This document shows positions 25,480 to 34,539 of a DNA stretch of 64,000 nucleotides, one piece after another; positions within the stretch are counted from its first letter, which is position 1; each line of letters begins with the position of its first letter. The notes beneath the pieces are model-generated. The model saw only the letters and a list, made by a program, of their open reading frames with translations, made no database searches and was not told where the DNA came from. The stretch spans positions 3,931 through 67,930 of the forward strand of contig CAZLOH010000030.1 of assembly GCA_964561105.1 (NCBI GenBank), read 5' to 3'. This stretch comes from JADLHS01 sp964561105 (lineage in GTDB: Bacteria; Verrucomicrobiota; Verrucomicrobiia; Limisphaerales; JADLHS01). Both the position numbers and the translations under genes were made by a program.

Positions 25480-26874
25480 CTATTTCGGCAGCCGCACCAC
25501 AAATTCCGCGCCGGCGTTCGCCTGGCTTGAGACCGTGACCTGACCGCCGTGTGCTTCGACCACAGCCTTGACCAGACTCAGGCCCAGGCCGAGACCGCGC
25601 TGCGAACGGCTCTTGTCGCCACGATACAGGCGCGCCCAGATTTTTGGCTGCTCCGCCGCCGGAATCCCGATGCCGGTGTCCTGGAAAATCGCCACGGCCT
25701 GGCCCGGTTCCGCGCGCACGGTGATGGTCACGCGGCCTTGCTCCGGCGTGTACTTGATGGCGTTGTCGAGCAGGTTGGCGAAGACCTGGCGGATGCGATT
25801 GCGGTCCACGTTTGCCTCGCAGTGCGCCGGCAGGGCCGGGTGGAGGGTGATTTTTCGTTCCTCGGCCACGTATTGATACAGCTCCATCACCTCGCGGGCG
25901 AGCCGGCACAGGTCCACGGGTTCGCGCGCGAGGCGCATCATGCCGGCCTCGGCTTCGGTGATGTCCATGAGCGTGTTCAGCATGGCGAGGACGCGCTCGG
26001 ATTCCTCCAGGCAATCGGCCAGGGCTTCGCGCGCCGCCGTCGGGTCCGCGCTGCGGGTCAACGCCAGTTCGGCGGTGCCGCGCAGGCGGGTGAGCGGGGT
26101 GCGAAGATCGTGGGCCACATTATCGAGCGCCTCGCGCATGGCGCGGATGAGCCGTTCATTGCGTTCGAGCAGGGTGTTGAACAGCCGCACCAACTCGTCG
26201 AGTTCGTTGCTGGCGGCGCGCACCGGCACGCGGGCGTCCAACTGGCCGGTGCGGATGATCGCCTGCGCGGTGGCGACGATCTGGCGGATGGGCCGCATGG
26301 CGCGATAGGCAAAAATGTTGCCCGCCACGAAACTGAGGAGCACGGTCACGCTGCCCACCAGGAAAAACGCATGGCGCAGCAGGCGCAACAGGGTGGCGCG
26401 ATTGCTCGTGCTGCGCCCGAGTTGCAACAGCGAGCCATCGGAGAGTTGCGCGGTTTCGAGCGCGAAATCGCGATCCTCATCCTGGGGGACGCGGAGGACC
26501 ATCCCGAGGTGTTCGCGATAATCCTCCCAGCCATCGGCGGTGTCCTTGAAGGCCACCCATTCGTCCGGCACATTGAGCAGGGTGATGCTGTTGGAGTTGT
26601 TCACGACCCGGACGTAGAGGATTTTCTGCAACTGCGGGGACTGGTTCTGCACCCATTGACGCAATCCCTCCGCGCCGGACGTCCCGTAAACGGCGGCCGC
26701 CTCCTGCAACCGGCCATCCAGCACTTCCCGTTCGCGATTCTGGATGGCGGCGGCCAGCAGATAGTAGGTCAGGGCAAACAACGCGACGCTGCTGACCACG
26801 AAGAGCAGCACATACCACAGGCTCAGGCGGAAACCGATGTTGCGGCGCAGGCGATCAAGCGGGTTGCAGAACAT
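25480..26874 (-). CDS. sensor histidine kinase (OmpR-type pair)
   Basis: The protein has 464 residues. TM1 is at about residues 16-42 (LWYVLLFVVSSVALFALTYY), then a periplasmic sensor of about 130 residues, then TM2 (HAFFLVGSVTVLLSFVAGNI), HAMP (AYRAMRPIRQIVATAQAIIR), a HisKA H-box NVAHDLRTPLTRLRG and the ATPase boxes (NLLDNAIKYTPEQGR, FQDTGIGIPAAEQPKIWARL, GLGLGLSLVKAVVEAHGG). This organisation matches heavy-metal-type sensors such as CusS, but the ligand is not readable. It overlaps the regulator gene by 20 bp. Confidence 0.93.
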   Translation of the reverse strand: MFCNPLDRLRRNIGFRLSLWYVLLFVVSSVALFALTYYLLAAAIQNREREVLDGRLQEAAAVYGTSGAEGLRQWVQNQSPQLQKILYVRVVNNSNSITLLNVPDEWVAFKDTADGWEDYREHLGMVLRVPQDEDRDFALETAQLSDGSLLQLGRSTSNRATLLRLLRHAFFLVGSVTVLLSFVAGNIFAYRAMRPIRQIVATAQAIIRTGQLDARVPVRAASNELDELVRLFNTLLERNERLIRAMREALDNVAHDLRTPLTRLRGTAELALTRSADPTAAREALADCLEESERVLAMLNTLMDITEAEAGMMRLAREPVDLCRLAREVMELYQYVAEERKITLHPALPAHCEANVDRNRIRQVFANLLDNAIKYTPEQGRVTITVRAEPGQAVAIFQDTGIGIPAAEQPKIWARLYRGDKSRSQRGLGLGLSLVKAVVEAHGGQVTVSSQANAGAEFVVRLPK

Positions 26875-27523
26875 AGCCGACTCCCCGGATGGTATGAATC
26901 ATGGCGCGGTCCCGGTCCACCTTGCTGCGCAGGCGGTGAACGAGCACGTCCACGACGTTGGTTTGCGGATCGAAACTGTAATCGAAAATGTGTTCCAGGA
27001 TCATCGTCTTGGTGACGGTGCGCCCGGCGCTGCGCATGAGGTATTCGAGCAGGGCGAACTCGCGCGGTTGCAGCTCAATCTTTTCACCGGCCCGACGCAC
27101 CTCGCGCGCGAGCAGGTCCAGGGTCAGGTCGCCCACGACCAGTTTCATCGGCTCGGCGGTTTGCGCCGCGCGGCGGATCAAGGCCTGCACGCGCGCCAGC
27201 AATTCCGAAAAGGCAAAGGGCTTGGTGAGGTAATCATCGCCACCGGCCTGCAAACCTTTCACCCGGTCGTCCACCGACGCCTTCGCGCTGAGAATCAACA
27301 CCGGGACGGGCCGGCCCTGGGCGCGCAGTTTTTGGATGAGTCCCAGGCCGTCGAGCTTGGGCAGCATGAGGTCCACAATGGCGGTATCGTAATTCACGCT
27401 GCGGCTCAGAAACAAACCCTGTTCGCCGTCGGACGCGTGGTCCACGGCAAAACCACTTTGCTTGAGGCCCTTGACCACGAACGTCGCGATCTTCTTGTCA
27501 TCTTCCACCACGAGGACGCGCAT
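26855..27523 (-). CDS. OmpR/PhoB-family response regulator
   Basis: The 222-residue protein begins MRVLVVEDDKKIATFVVKGL. The acidic pocket is EDD, the phospho-acceptor Asp lies in YDTAIVDLMLPKLDGLG, and the Lys in DDYLTKPFAFSELLARV. The winged-helix DNA-binding domain ends HTIRGVGYVLQ. It resembles CusR/CopR regulators. The gene starts the operon and the kinase follows with a 20-bp overlap. Just upstream of the ATG lies acccgcc-N12-ggcgggt (27524-27549), a possible autoregulatory palindrome. Confidence 0.94.
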   Translation of the reverse strand: MRVLVVEDDKKIATFVVKGLKQSGFAVDHASDGEQGLFLSRSVNYDTAIVDLMLPKLDGLGLIQKLRAQGRPVPVLILSAKASVDDRVKGLQAGGDDYLTKPFAFSELLARVQALIRRAAQTAEPMKLVVGDLTLDLLAREVRRAGEKIELQPREFALLEYLMRSAGRTVTKTMILEHIFDYSFDPQTNVVDVLVHRLRSKVDRDRAMIHTIRGVGYVLQPA

Positions 27524-27570
27524 ACCCGCCCATGATGACCATGGCGGGTGGGCGGGCAAGCAGAAGTCGC

Positions 27571-28317
27571 CTAATTGCCGCGATCGTTCTCGACGCGGGT
27601 CAGGATGAGCGGTGGCCGGCCCTCGGTGGTGGGAACGACGATCTGGTTGCCCGGCGGCACGCGGAACACGAACGCGATGTTGACCCCCTGATAGTCATCG
27701 AGATAAAACCTCCCGCGATAGACGCCGGGGCGCTCGCCACGCGCCAGATCGAGTTTTTTGTCACCCGGATGCCAGGAGAGATTTTTGGTGTCGAGGATGA
27801 AGGCGATGAAATCCCGGCGCGGCTTGGAACTGTTTTGCATGATGCCCACGCGGCTTTGCGAGGGGTCATTCACCAGCCAGATGCCTTCGATGGGATCGAG
27901 GGTGGCCGCCTGGCTCTTGAAGTAGGCGCGTAATTCCTCCTCCGTCACGGCCACGGAGTCCCAAGGATCGGTGAAGCGCAGGAAATTGGCGTCCGCGCGA
28001 TAGTGCGGGGTCGAGAATTCCGGCGTCTTGAGTGTGGTCAGTTGCACGGCGTCGGCGCCCTTCTGCCGGGCGTTTTCCCGCAGCGTGGTCACGACGCCAT
28101 CCAGGGTGCCACCGAAAACCGTGAAGGGCTTGTCGCTCACGTGCATCGTGCCGATGACCTCGAAGGGCCGGGGCACGCGGGTGTTCTCGGCATAAACGCA
28201 GATGGGATAATCCGCCGGCTTGGGCGGGCTGGAGGCCAGCTTTTGATCGTACTTCACCGCCGTCGAACAGCCGGTGATCATCAGCAGCAGACACGCAAGC
28301 GAGGGGGACGTTTTCAT
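27571..28317 (-). CDS. hypothetical lipoprotein
   Basis: The protein has 248 residues. The signal MKTSPSLACLLLMITGC ends in a lipobox. The mature part starts with a small alpha/beta region (PFEVIGTMHVSDKPFTVFGG, GVVTTLRENARQKGADAVQL) that looks like the short domains of bacterial lipoproteins made of beta strands and a GADA helix. A second beta-rich domain of about 110 residues follows. No named family. It lies 47 bp upstream of the response regulator gene and in the same direction, so partial co-transcription is possible. An ATG at 28323 is an alternative start. Confidence 0.6.
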   Translation of the reverse strand: MKTSPSLACLLLMITGCSTAVKYDQKLASSPPKPADYPICVYAENTRVPRPFEVIGTMHVSDKPFTVFGGTLDGVVTTLRENARQKGADAVQLTTLKTPEFSTPHYRADANFLRFTDPWDSVAVTEEELRAYFKSQAATLDPIEGIWLVNDPSQSRVGIMQNSSKPRRDFIAFILDTKNLSWHPGDKKLDLARGERPGVYRGRFYLDDYQGVNIAFVFRVPPGNQIVVPTTEGRPPLILTRVENDRGN

Positions 28318-28452
28318 GAACATCAATGGGAGATAGCTAACGGGAGTTCGATGCGCGGTCGAGCCATTTTTGCCACCCGCGTGAAGCCTTGGCCGATGCG
28401 GATGACATTTCGCGGAACTGCGCCTGGTCGCGGAACTGCGGTGCGCCCGCAA

Positions 28453-29223
28453 CTACTTCGGCTTCACCCCGTAAACCAGCCGCACCTTCTCCGCGTCGGT
28501 GGCGCTGATTTTGTTTTCGTCCCATTGCCCGATGACGCGGTCGTAGTTCGTGCCGACCGGATCAATCACCGCGCACGGACTGCTGCCGTCGCCATCCTTA
28601 CATTCGGACTCGCACGCGCCGGCCCAGCACACGCGATAGTGCATGATCGAGCGGTAATCGTACGCCGTGCTGCTGACGATCCAGTTCGTTGCCGGAATCC
28701 AATCGTAATCATGTTGTCGTCCGGGCTTGATGTTTTCGTAGTGAATGGTCACGAACTGATCGCGGTCCCAGCGTTGATGTTCGTGGTGAAAACCGAGGAC
28801 GTGGCCCAGCTCGTGCGCGGGCATCCATTCCGCCTGCCGCCACCAGAACGCCGTGATGTTTACATCCACGCGCGAACCTTGGCGGAAGCCGTCGAAACTG
28901 GTGTTGTTGCCGGCGTCGGTCTTGCCGGTGAAGAAGACGTATTCGACCTGGTTCGAGCGCGGAAGGAAAGTGATCCGCGCGCCGGTGTCCATCCAGCGTT
29001 GCATCGCGCGTTTGGCCAGCGCCTGCTGCGGCTCGGTGAGTTGGGAAATGTCATACGGCACGATGCCGTCGGGCCAGAGCCGCGGCTTGTGGGAATGGGC
29101 CGCGATATGCGCGGGATCGGAGTCGGCGCCGGCGGTCAGTCCCCACCCCGTCAGCAGGGCGACGAGCAACCGGGGCCAGACCAGACAACTTCGCGGGAGA
29201 CGTGCGATCATGCGGGGATTCAA
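28453..29223 (-). CDS. astacin-type (M12A) secreted zinc metallopeptidase
   Basis: The protein has 256 residues. A signal peptide covers about residues 1-33 (LVWPRLLVALLTGWGLTAGA). The full astacin motif is present: HELGHVLGFHHEHQRWDRD, with three zinc His, the catalytic Glu and the family Glu after HH. The Met-turn is SIMHYRV. The prosegment is minimal and no extra domains follow. Four cysteines after the Met-turn could form disulfides (CWAGACESEC, then CAVIDP). An extracellular protease role is expected. ATG at 29223 or 29211 could be used. Confidence 0.92.
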   Translation of the reverse strand: MNPRMIARLPRSCLVWPRLLVALLTGWGLTAGADSDPAHIAAHSHKPRLWPDGIVPYDISQLTEPQQALAKRAMQRWMDTGARITFLPRSNQVEYVFFTGKTDAGNNTSFDGFRQGSRVDVNITAFWWRQAEWMPAHELGHVLGFHHEHQRWDRDQFVTIHYENIKPGRQHDYDWIPATNWIVSSTAYDYRSIMHYRVCWAGACESECKDGDGSSPCAVIDPVGTNYDRVIGQWDENKISATDAEKVRLVYGVKPK

Positions 29224-29306
29224 TCAGATTTGTCCCGGGCCGTATAGCGGGAACGTCGGGAGGTGTCAGTACGAGTGGCGGTCGCGCCTCGGTTTATCGC
29301 GGCGGG

Positions 29307-29325
29307 GAGCGCGCCACCGCGCGAG
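29307..29325 (-). repeat. R1 intergenic repeat, copy 2 (inverted)
   Basis: Exact reverse complement of the R1 core at 220-238, with the gcgcgcgttg word on the expected side at 29329-29338. It lies in the 163-bp gap between two same-strand genes. Confidence 0.75.
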
Positions 29326-29386
29326 ACACAACGCGCGCGTAGGTCCGGCGGCACGGCGAAACCGGCGCGCACGTCCGGCGCGGCGC

Positions 29387-30106
29387 TCACCAATTCGGTG
29401 GCGTTCCCGGTCGCCGGGTCACGCGCTCGGGATAATCGCTGAACACGCCGTCCACGCCGAGTTGCTCAAGGCGAAGGATCTCTTTGGGGTCGTTGACGGT
29501 GAAGGCCAGAACCTTCAACCCACACCGATGCGCTTCCGTCACCAACCCGGACGTGACCCGCTGGCCAGGCAGATTCACCGACCAGGCGCCCAACCGACCG
29601 GCCAGGGCGATCAACCCGCGCGGGATTTTGTCCACCAGCACGCCAAGCCGAATCTCCGGGCGCAATCTTTTGACGGCGCGCAGTTGCGCGTGGGTGAAGG
29701 ACGACACGAGAAACTCCTCGTAACGCCAGCCGCGTTGCCGGACGTATTGATCAATCAAGCCCACGACCGGCGCGGCCGTGCGCGGACCTTTGAGTTCCAC
29801 ATTGATGACGGCGCGCTGCCGCACCGTCTCGAACACCTCGGCGAGGGTGGGAATTTTTTCGCCCTGGCCAGCGTCCAGCGAGCGCAGCCGGGCGAACGAT
29901 TGGCGTTGCACGAAGCCCGTCCCGTTGGTCGTGCGCCCGAGCGTGCGGTCGTGAATCACCACCAGCTCGCCGTCCACCTGATACACATCCACCTCCACGC
30001 CGTCCGCGCCCAGCTCCAACGCCTTGCGGATCGAACGCAGCGTATTCTCCGGTTCGTGCCCGCGCGCCCCCCGATGACCGAAGCAAAACAAGCGCGGCGT
30101 TTCCAT
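29387..30106 (-). CDS. glycerophosphodiester phosphodiesterase
   Basis: The 239-residue GDPD domain protein splits glycerophosphodiesters into glycerol-3-phosphate and an alcohol. The HxR/HxxEN signature is GHRGARGHEPENTL, followed by the metal-binding run LGADGVEVDVYQVDGELVVIHD and the acidic NVELKGPRTAA. The C terminus AFTVNDPKEILRLEQLGVDG matches the family. There is no signal peptide with the ATG at 30106, so it is probably cytosolic. The frame is open to 30181 but the extension has no family match. Confidence 0.93.
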   Translation of the reverse strand: METPRLFCFGHRGARGHEPENTLRSIRKALELGADGVEVDVYQVDGELVVIHDRTLGRTTNGTGFVQRQSFARLRSLDAGQGEKIPTLAEVFETVRQRAVINVELKGPRTAAPVVGLIDQYVRQRGWRYEEFLVSSFTHAQLRAVKRLRPEIRLGVLVDKIPRGLIALAGRLGAWSVNLPGQRVTSGLVTEAHRCGLKVLAFTVNDPKEILRLEQLGVDGVFSDYPERVTRRPGTPPNW

Positions 30107-30356
30107 CGCGCGCGGTGCTTGTTCGCCAGTTGGTTGAACCTTCACAGGGCGAACAATCGCAACTGCTCGGCGCCGGGGCAACGAAATGACGCGGTGGAAA
30201 GTTCAACGGGCTGAGCCGCCAGGCCCGCCCGGCGACCCGGCGACTTTGAACCTCCGCTCGATTTGTTCGGCAAAGATGCCTTCCCCGGTCATGCGCTGAC
30301 CGAAACGCGCGTCAGGAGGCTCATCTTAGCTTGGTATGTTCTGGGAAATGTTTGAG

Positions 30357-30377
30357 CTTCCTGACGTCGGCTGCTAC
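30357..30377 (+). repeat. P1 repeat, decayed half
   Basis: cttcctgacgtcggctgcta resembles one P1 arm with several changes. Just before it, a start-like ATG at 30350 opens a frame that stops after 14 codons, possibly a gene remnant. Nothing else is visible in 30107-30373. Confidence 0.35.
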
Positions 30378-31726
30378 GCATCGCGCGAACTATGATGCCG
30401 GCTGACTTTGGCAAGGCGTTCCTCCCATTCGGTCTTGTGCGCCAGCGGGTCGGCGTCCGTGCCCCAGAGTTTCTTGATCATCTCGCGTTGCGGCACGAAG
30501 GGGCATTTCGCCTTGGGCGCCTTGTGCCGGTCATCGAGCGCGCGCAGGGCGAGTTGCGCGCCGGTCATGAGCGCGGTTTGGCCCCACTGCGCGTTGAGCG
30601 TGTGCGTGGCGGCGTCGAGCGCGGCCCAGCGTTCGGCGTGGGTGCGCCCCCAGAGCGTGGGCTGCGTGTCGAGCGGTTGCAGATTCCAGAGCGCCACCCG
30701 GATCTGGCGCACGGGCCGGAACGCGCCGCCCATGATCTCGCGAAAAATGCCTTCGAGCACGGCGTTGATGGTGGAATTCAAGAACTGCGGCACGCGAAAG
30801 CGATGTCCGCCGCTGACCTCGGTGAAATCGTTGAAGCGGATGGTGAGCGCGAGTTCGCGCGCCTGCAATTGTTCGCGACGCAACTGCCCGACGAGCCGCG
30901 TCATCTCGCTCAGGGCAAACGTGAGCGCGGCTTCGTGATCCGGCTCGTCGTACGGCAGGGTGGTGGCGCTCGAAATCGTGGTGCGATCCTGCACCTTCAG
31001 CAGGAGCGGTTCGTTCCACTGGCCGTTGGCGAACAACCAGAGTTGCTGCCCCCAGAGACCGAATTTTTTCTGCAGCAGATGCGACGGCAGCTTCGCCACG
31101 TGCCCAAACGTCAACGCCCCCAGCGCGGCCAGCGCGCGTTGCCGGTTCTTCGCCACGCCGGAAAGTTCGCGCACGCACCGGTCCTGCAGGAATTCCTTTT
31201 CCGCGCCGGGTTTGATCTCGAGAAAGCCGGGCTTGCCGACGTCGGTGGCGAGTTTGGCCAGGCGCGAGGAATTGCCGAGACCGGCCGAGACGGGCAGGCC
31301 CACTTCGCGTTTCACCCGGTCGCGCAGTTCCGTCACGTAATCGTTTGGCGTGAGCTGGCGCCAGACGTGGTGATCCATCGTGGTGAAGTCCAGAAAACCC
31401 TCGTCAATCGAAGTCGGCACGAGCGTGGGGGAGTATTCCTCCAGCACGCGAAACATGCGACGCGAAAGCTCGCGGTATTCGTCGTAGTGCGGAGGACACA
31501 ACACTCCGCGCGGACACAACCGCGCCGCCTCGAAACACGCCATTCCGGTTGCCACCCCGAATTTGCGGGCGAGCCGGTTCGCGGCGATAACAATGCCGTT
31601 GCCGCGCCGGCCGCCGCCGACCCACACGGGCCGCCCTTCCAGCTTGGGATTGAGCGCGATCTCGCAACTGGCGAAGAAACTGTCGCCATCCACGTGCAAA
31701 ATCCGGTTGTTCGGTCGGGCGCTCAC
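30374..31726 (-). CDS. Y-family DNA polymerase (DinB-like)
   Basis: The 450-residue translesion polymerase begins at GTG 31726 (VSARPNNRILHVDGDSFFAS). The palm motifs are clear: HVDGDSFFASCE, YSPTLVPTSIDEGFLDFT with the SIDE acidic pair. A little-finger domain covers the C-terminal third (ARELALTIRFNDFTEVSGG). The HhH region is unusual (LSGVAKNRQRALAALGALTF). The open frame extends 24 codons upstream, but those codons are read from a P1 palindromic repeat that ends 10 bp before the GTG, so they are either non-coding or a recent N-terminal addition. No imuA/imuB or lexA genes lie nearby. Confidence 0.85.
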   Translation of the reverse strand: MSARPNNRILHVDGDSFFASCEIALNPKLEGRPVWVGGGRRGNGIVIAANRLARKFGVATGMACFEAARLCPRGVLCPPHYDEYRELSRRMFRVLEEYSPTLVPTSIDEGFLDFTTMDHHVWRQLTPNDYVTELRDRVKREVGLPVSAGLGNSSRLAKLATDVGKPGFLEIKPGAEKEFLQDRCVRELSGVAKNRQRALAALGALTFGHVAKLPSHLLQKKFGLWGQQLWLFANGQWNEPLLLKVQDRTTISSATTLPYDEPDHEAALTFALSEMTRLVGQLRREQLQARELALTIRFNDFTEVSGGHRFRVPQFLNSTINAVLEGIFREIMGGAFRPVRQIRVALWNLQPLDTQPTLWGRTHAERWAALDAATHTLNAQWGQTALMTGAQLALRALDDRHKAPKAKCPFVPQREMIKKLWGTDADPLAHKTEWEERLAKVSRHHSSRDA

Positions 31727-31736
31727 AATGTTTGCC

Positions 31737-31807
31737 GTAGCCGCCGAGGTCACGAGGCGGAAGCCCGCGATACCTTCGCTCACGAACCGCCTCCTCACGT
31801 CGGCTAC
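31737..31807 (-). repeat. P1 palindromic element beside a polymerase start codon
   Basis: The 71-bp element has arms gtagccgccgaggtcacgag and (complement of) ctcctcacgtcggctac around a variable centre. One arm lacks 3 bp found in other copies. It touches the 5' end of the Y-family polymerase gene and is in frame with it. Confidence 0.8.
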
Positions 31808-31920
31808 CAGCGGGCCAAGTTAAATTGCCGGACGGACCTGCGCCACGGCGAGTTGTTCACAAAAGCGAGTTTGCCCGCGGTGGTAGGACAAAAACGGTCC
31901 AAGGCGTGATTTTACAAAAC

Positions 31921-32047
31921 CGTGAGGCGTTTTCAAAACTCACCCAAACGCCGCGTGGGGGCACGCGGCCTACAGGAATCGGCCTAAACATCAGACTTTG
32001 TAGGCCGGCTGCCCTCAGCCGGCGGGAGTTTTGAAAAGACCTCGCGT
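31921..32047. repeat. 127-bp palindromic element
   Basis: The outer arms gcgttttcaaaactc and gagttttgaaaagac pair, and the pairing extends outward into cgtgagg / cctcgcg. Nested inside are ccgcgtgggggcacgcgg and the related ggccggctgccctcagccgg; the first also occurs inverted near 1757. Confidence 0.7.
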
Positions 32048-32092
32048 GACACCCCGGACGCGTTTCACGCGATCAGTGGAAGCCACGCATCC

Positions 32093-32229
32093 ATGCCTTA
32101 TTCCCTTGCCGTTCATTCCCCTGCCAACTTCAGAACGGGAAAGGCAAAGGAATGTTCGGCAATGGAATGGGAGTGGGCAAAAGGATGAGGGCGGAAGTAT
32201 CAAAACATTTTGCAAAACCATGACAACTG
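32093..32229 (+). repeat. DR palindromic repeat, copy A (upstream of a two-component operon)
   Basis: About 135 bp, nearly identical to 35365-35503. The first half is an imperfect inverted repeat with ~27-bp arms: cattcccttgccgttcattc against gaatgttcggcaatggaatg. The second half is shared but not palindromic: caaaaggatgagggcggaag, then tatcaaaacattttgcaaaa and tgacaact. The copy ends 17 bp before a candidate -10 box (TAGTCT, 32246-32251) of the kinase gene. Confidence 0.88.
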
Positions 32230-32271
32230 CGGCTTGCCGTCCGCCTAGTCTTGACCACAAATGGAATGCCG

Positions 32272-34539
32272 ATGACCAAGCTGCCGCGCCTCAATCCCGG
32301 TCCGGGTTTCGTCTGGTTCTCGCGGGGACTGCTGCTGGCCATTGTCGGCCTGGGGCTTGGCGGGTTGCTGCTGCTTCGGCAGGATCGTCAGCAAGCCACC
32401 CGTGACGCGGAGGCCCTGGCGCAGGTCCTGGCCGATTCATTGGCCGGCAAATGCCGGGCCTATCTCGGGCCGGAACTGGAACAGTATGTCCTCGGCCTCG
32501 AAGACGCGCGGGGCGCGCTGGCCCGGCTGGTTGCCAATGCCGAGGCTGGAACGAATGACGCGCAGCTCTTGACCCGCTTTTCCATCTCCACAATCAAAAG
32601 CATGCCCCGTTCGCAGGTTTATTACATCGAAACTCCGCCAAACTTTGCGCGGGAAATTCCAGCCGCCCCGCAACCGCCGGCCTGGGCGCTCACCACGGCG
32701 GCGGATTTGCTGCGCCGCTGGGAGGCAATCGAATCCGAGGCGTTGTCGTCCCGGAAAATTCCCGCCGGTGTCGCGCAATTCCAACAGGACATCGGCACGC
32801 CGGAAGTCCGCCCGTTGCAAGCCAACCTGCAATTTCTGTTGGCCCGACTGGAGGATCGCGGTCGCGATGCGCGTGCCGAACGCCTGAGTGGTTTCGCGGC
32901 GAATGAAACCGACACCACCCTCAGCGGCGTGCGATTGCGAGACCTGGCCCTGCTGTTGGCATTGAAGGAGGTGGAATCCACACCGGTGATGGCGGAGTTG
33001 CTGGCCAAATGGGTCAGTTTCGGATTTCAACATCCAAGTTTTCTGACCGAGCGGGTGCTGGAAAACTTTACGGCCCGGATACAACAGGACTTTCCCGCCT
33101 TGACCAACCGGCTGGACGCCGCGCTGGCCCTGTGGGAGATGGATCAACGCACGCGGCCGTTGCTGCGGGAATGTCGCGACCGGGGCTGGCACCGTTCCGA
33201 TCTTGTCACGGCACAGGACGGCACGCAGTTCTACGCCTGGACGACCGTGACCACGGTGGTGGAAACCAACCGAGTGGTGGATCATTCCATCACACCGCCT
33301 CAAACGAACACGTTCCCCGCCGAAACGCGGCGCGACCACTGGGTGCGGCTGGTGCCGGCATCGGTCGTGGATGCGGCGGTGCAAAAGGCGGCGGTTGAAT
33401 TGTCCCCGCGTTGGCCCGCTTATTTTTCCGCAACGGTGGAAATCCAAGGCCGGCAGTCCAGACTCTCCACCGGGGCGCTCGCGCTGGCGTCGCATGGGAC
33501 CGCCCAACCGTTACTCGCCACGAAAGCGGAAACCTTCAGCGTATTGACGGCCACCGTGCCGCTGAAGGTTTCAGTGTGCTTGCGTGATCCCGCAGCGCTC
33601 TATGCGAAACAACAGCGACGTCTGTTTTTCTTTGGCGCGTTGATTATTGCCGCCACGGTCCTGGGTGTCGCGGGGGTCTGGCAGCTCCAGCGCAATCTCG
33701 GCGCGCAAATGCGGTTGAACGCCCAGAAATCCAACTTCGTCTCCAGTGTGTCGCATGAGTTGCGCGCGCCTATCGCCTCGGTGCGGCTGCTGGCCGAAAG
33801 TCTGGAGCGCGGCAAAATCTCCGAGCCGGCCAGGCAGCACGAGTATTTCCGGTTCATCGGCCAGGAATGTCGCCGGCTTTCGGCGCTCATCGAGAACGTG
33901 CTCGATTTCTCCCGCATCGAGCAAGGTCGCAAGCAATACGAGTTCGAGCCGACGGATCTGAACGCGTTGGTGGAACAGACGGTGAAGCTGATGCAGCCGT
34001 ATGCGGAGGAGCGCGGCGTGCGATTGGAAATTTTCCCCTCACCCGGCCTTGCGGCCACCCTCTCCCCATCGGATGGGGAGAGGGACGGGGTGAGGGGCGG
34101 CTTCGAACTATGCGTGGACGGGCGGGCCATCCAACAAGCGCTGGTGAATCTCATTGATAACGCCATCAAACATTCGCCGAGGGATGCGGTGGTGACAGTG
34201 GAGCTGGCATTGGGAATCCCCTCTCCCGGCCTGTCGGCCACCCTCTCCCCTTCCGAAGGGGAGAGGGACGGGGTGAGGGGAAGCTTCCAACCAACGATGA
34301 TCAGCCTATCTGTCGCCGACCACGGCCCGGGAATTCCGGCGACCGAGCACGAACGGATTTTTGAACGGTTTCATCGGCTCGGTTCGGAGTTGCGACGCGA
34401 AACGCCGGGCGTGGGGATTGGTTTAAGCATTGTGAAGCACATCGTCGCAGCGCACGGTGGCCGCGTACGTGTGGAGAGTGAAGTTGGCAAAGGCAGCCGT
34501 TTCACGATTGAATTGCCGCTGGAAAGGTTAAACAAGTGA
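32272..34539 (+). CDS. sensor histidine kinase with large periplasmic domain and two repeat inserts
   Basis: The protein has 755 residues. TM1 is at about 16-35 (GLLLAIVGLGLGGLLLL), then about 410 residues of extracytoplasmic sensor with no recognised fold, then TM2 (FFFGALIIAATVLGVAGVW). The HisKA H-box is SSVSHELRAPIASVRL; ATPase boxes are NLIDNAIKHSPRD, VADHGPGIPATEHERIFERF and GVGIGLSIVKHIVAAHGG. Two 21-residue runs (about 589-609 and 650-670), both reading SPGL-ATLSPS-GERDGVRG, interrupt the ATPase domain and correspond to two 63-bp copies of one repeat. The start could also be 32266 or a TTG at 32251. The regulator follows at 34631. Confidence 0.9.
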   Translation: MTKLPRLNPGPGFVWFSRGLLLAIVGLGLGGLLLLRQDRQQATRDAEALAQVLADSLAGKCRAYLGPELEQYVLGLEDARGALARLVANAEAGTNDAQLLTRFSISTIKSMPRSQVYYIETPPNFAREIPAAPQPPAWALTTAADLLRRWEAIESEALSSRKIPAGVAQFQQDIGTPEVRPLQANLQFLLARLEDRGRDARAERLSGFAANETDTTLSGVRLRDLALLLALKEVESTPVMAELLAKWVSFGFQHPSFLTERVLENFTARIQQDFPALTNRLDAALALWEMDQRTRPLLRECRDRGWHRSDLVTAQDGTQFYAWTTVTTVVETNRVVDHSITPPQTNTFPAETRRDHWVRLVPASVVDAAVQKAAVELSPRWPAYFSATVEIQGRQSRLSTGALALASHGTAQPLLATKAETFSVLTATVPLKVSVCLRDPAALYAKQQRRLFFFGALIIAATVLGVAGVWQLQRNLGAQMRLNAQKSNFVSSVSHELRAPIASVRLLAESLERGKISEPARQHEYFRFIGQECRRLSALIENVLDFSRIEQGRKQYEFEPTDLNALVEQTVKLMQPYAEERGVRLEIFPSPGLAATLSPSDGERDGVRGGFELCVDGRAIQQALVNLIDNAIKHSPRDAVVTVELALGIPSPGLSATLSPSEGERDGVRGSFQPTMISLSVADHGPGIPATEHERIFERFHRLGSELRRETPGVGIGLSIVKHIVAAHGGRVRVESEVGKGSRFTIELPLERLNK
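34035..34097 (+). repeat. P4 palindromic insert 1 inside the kinase gene
   Basis: The 63-bp palindrome is cccctcacccggccttgcgg, then ccaccctctcccc, then a short loop, then ggggagagggacggggtgag. The length is exactly 21 codons, so the reading frame is kept. It sits just before the N-box helix of the ATPase domain. Confidence 0.85.
34218..34280 (+). repeat. P4 palindromic insert 2 inside the kinase gene
   Basis: A second 63-bp copy, in the same orientation and the same frame as the first; the translations differ at only two positions (A/S and D/E). It sits before the strand leading to the G1 box. Confidence 0.85.
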
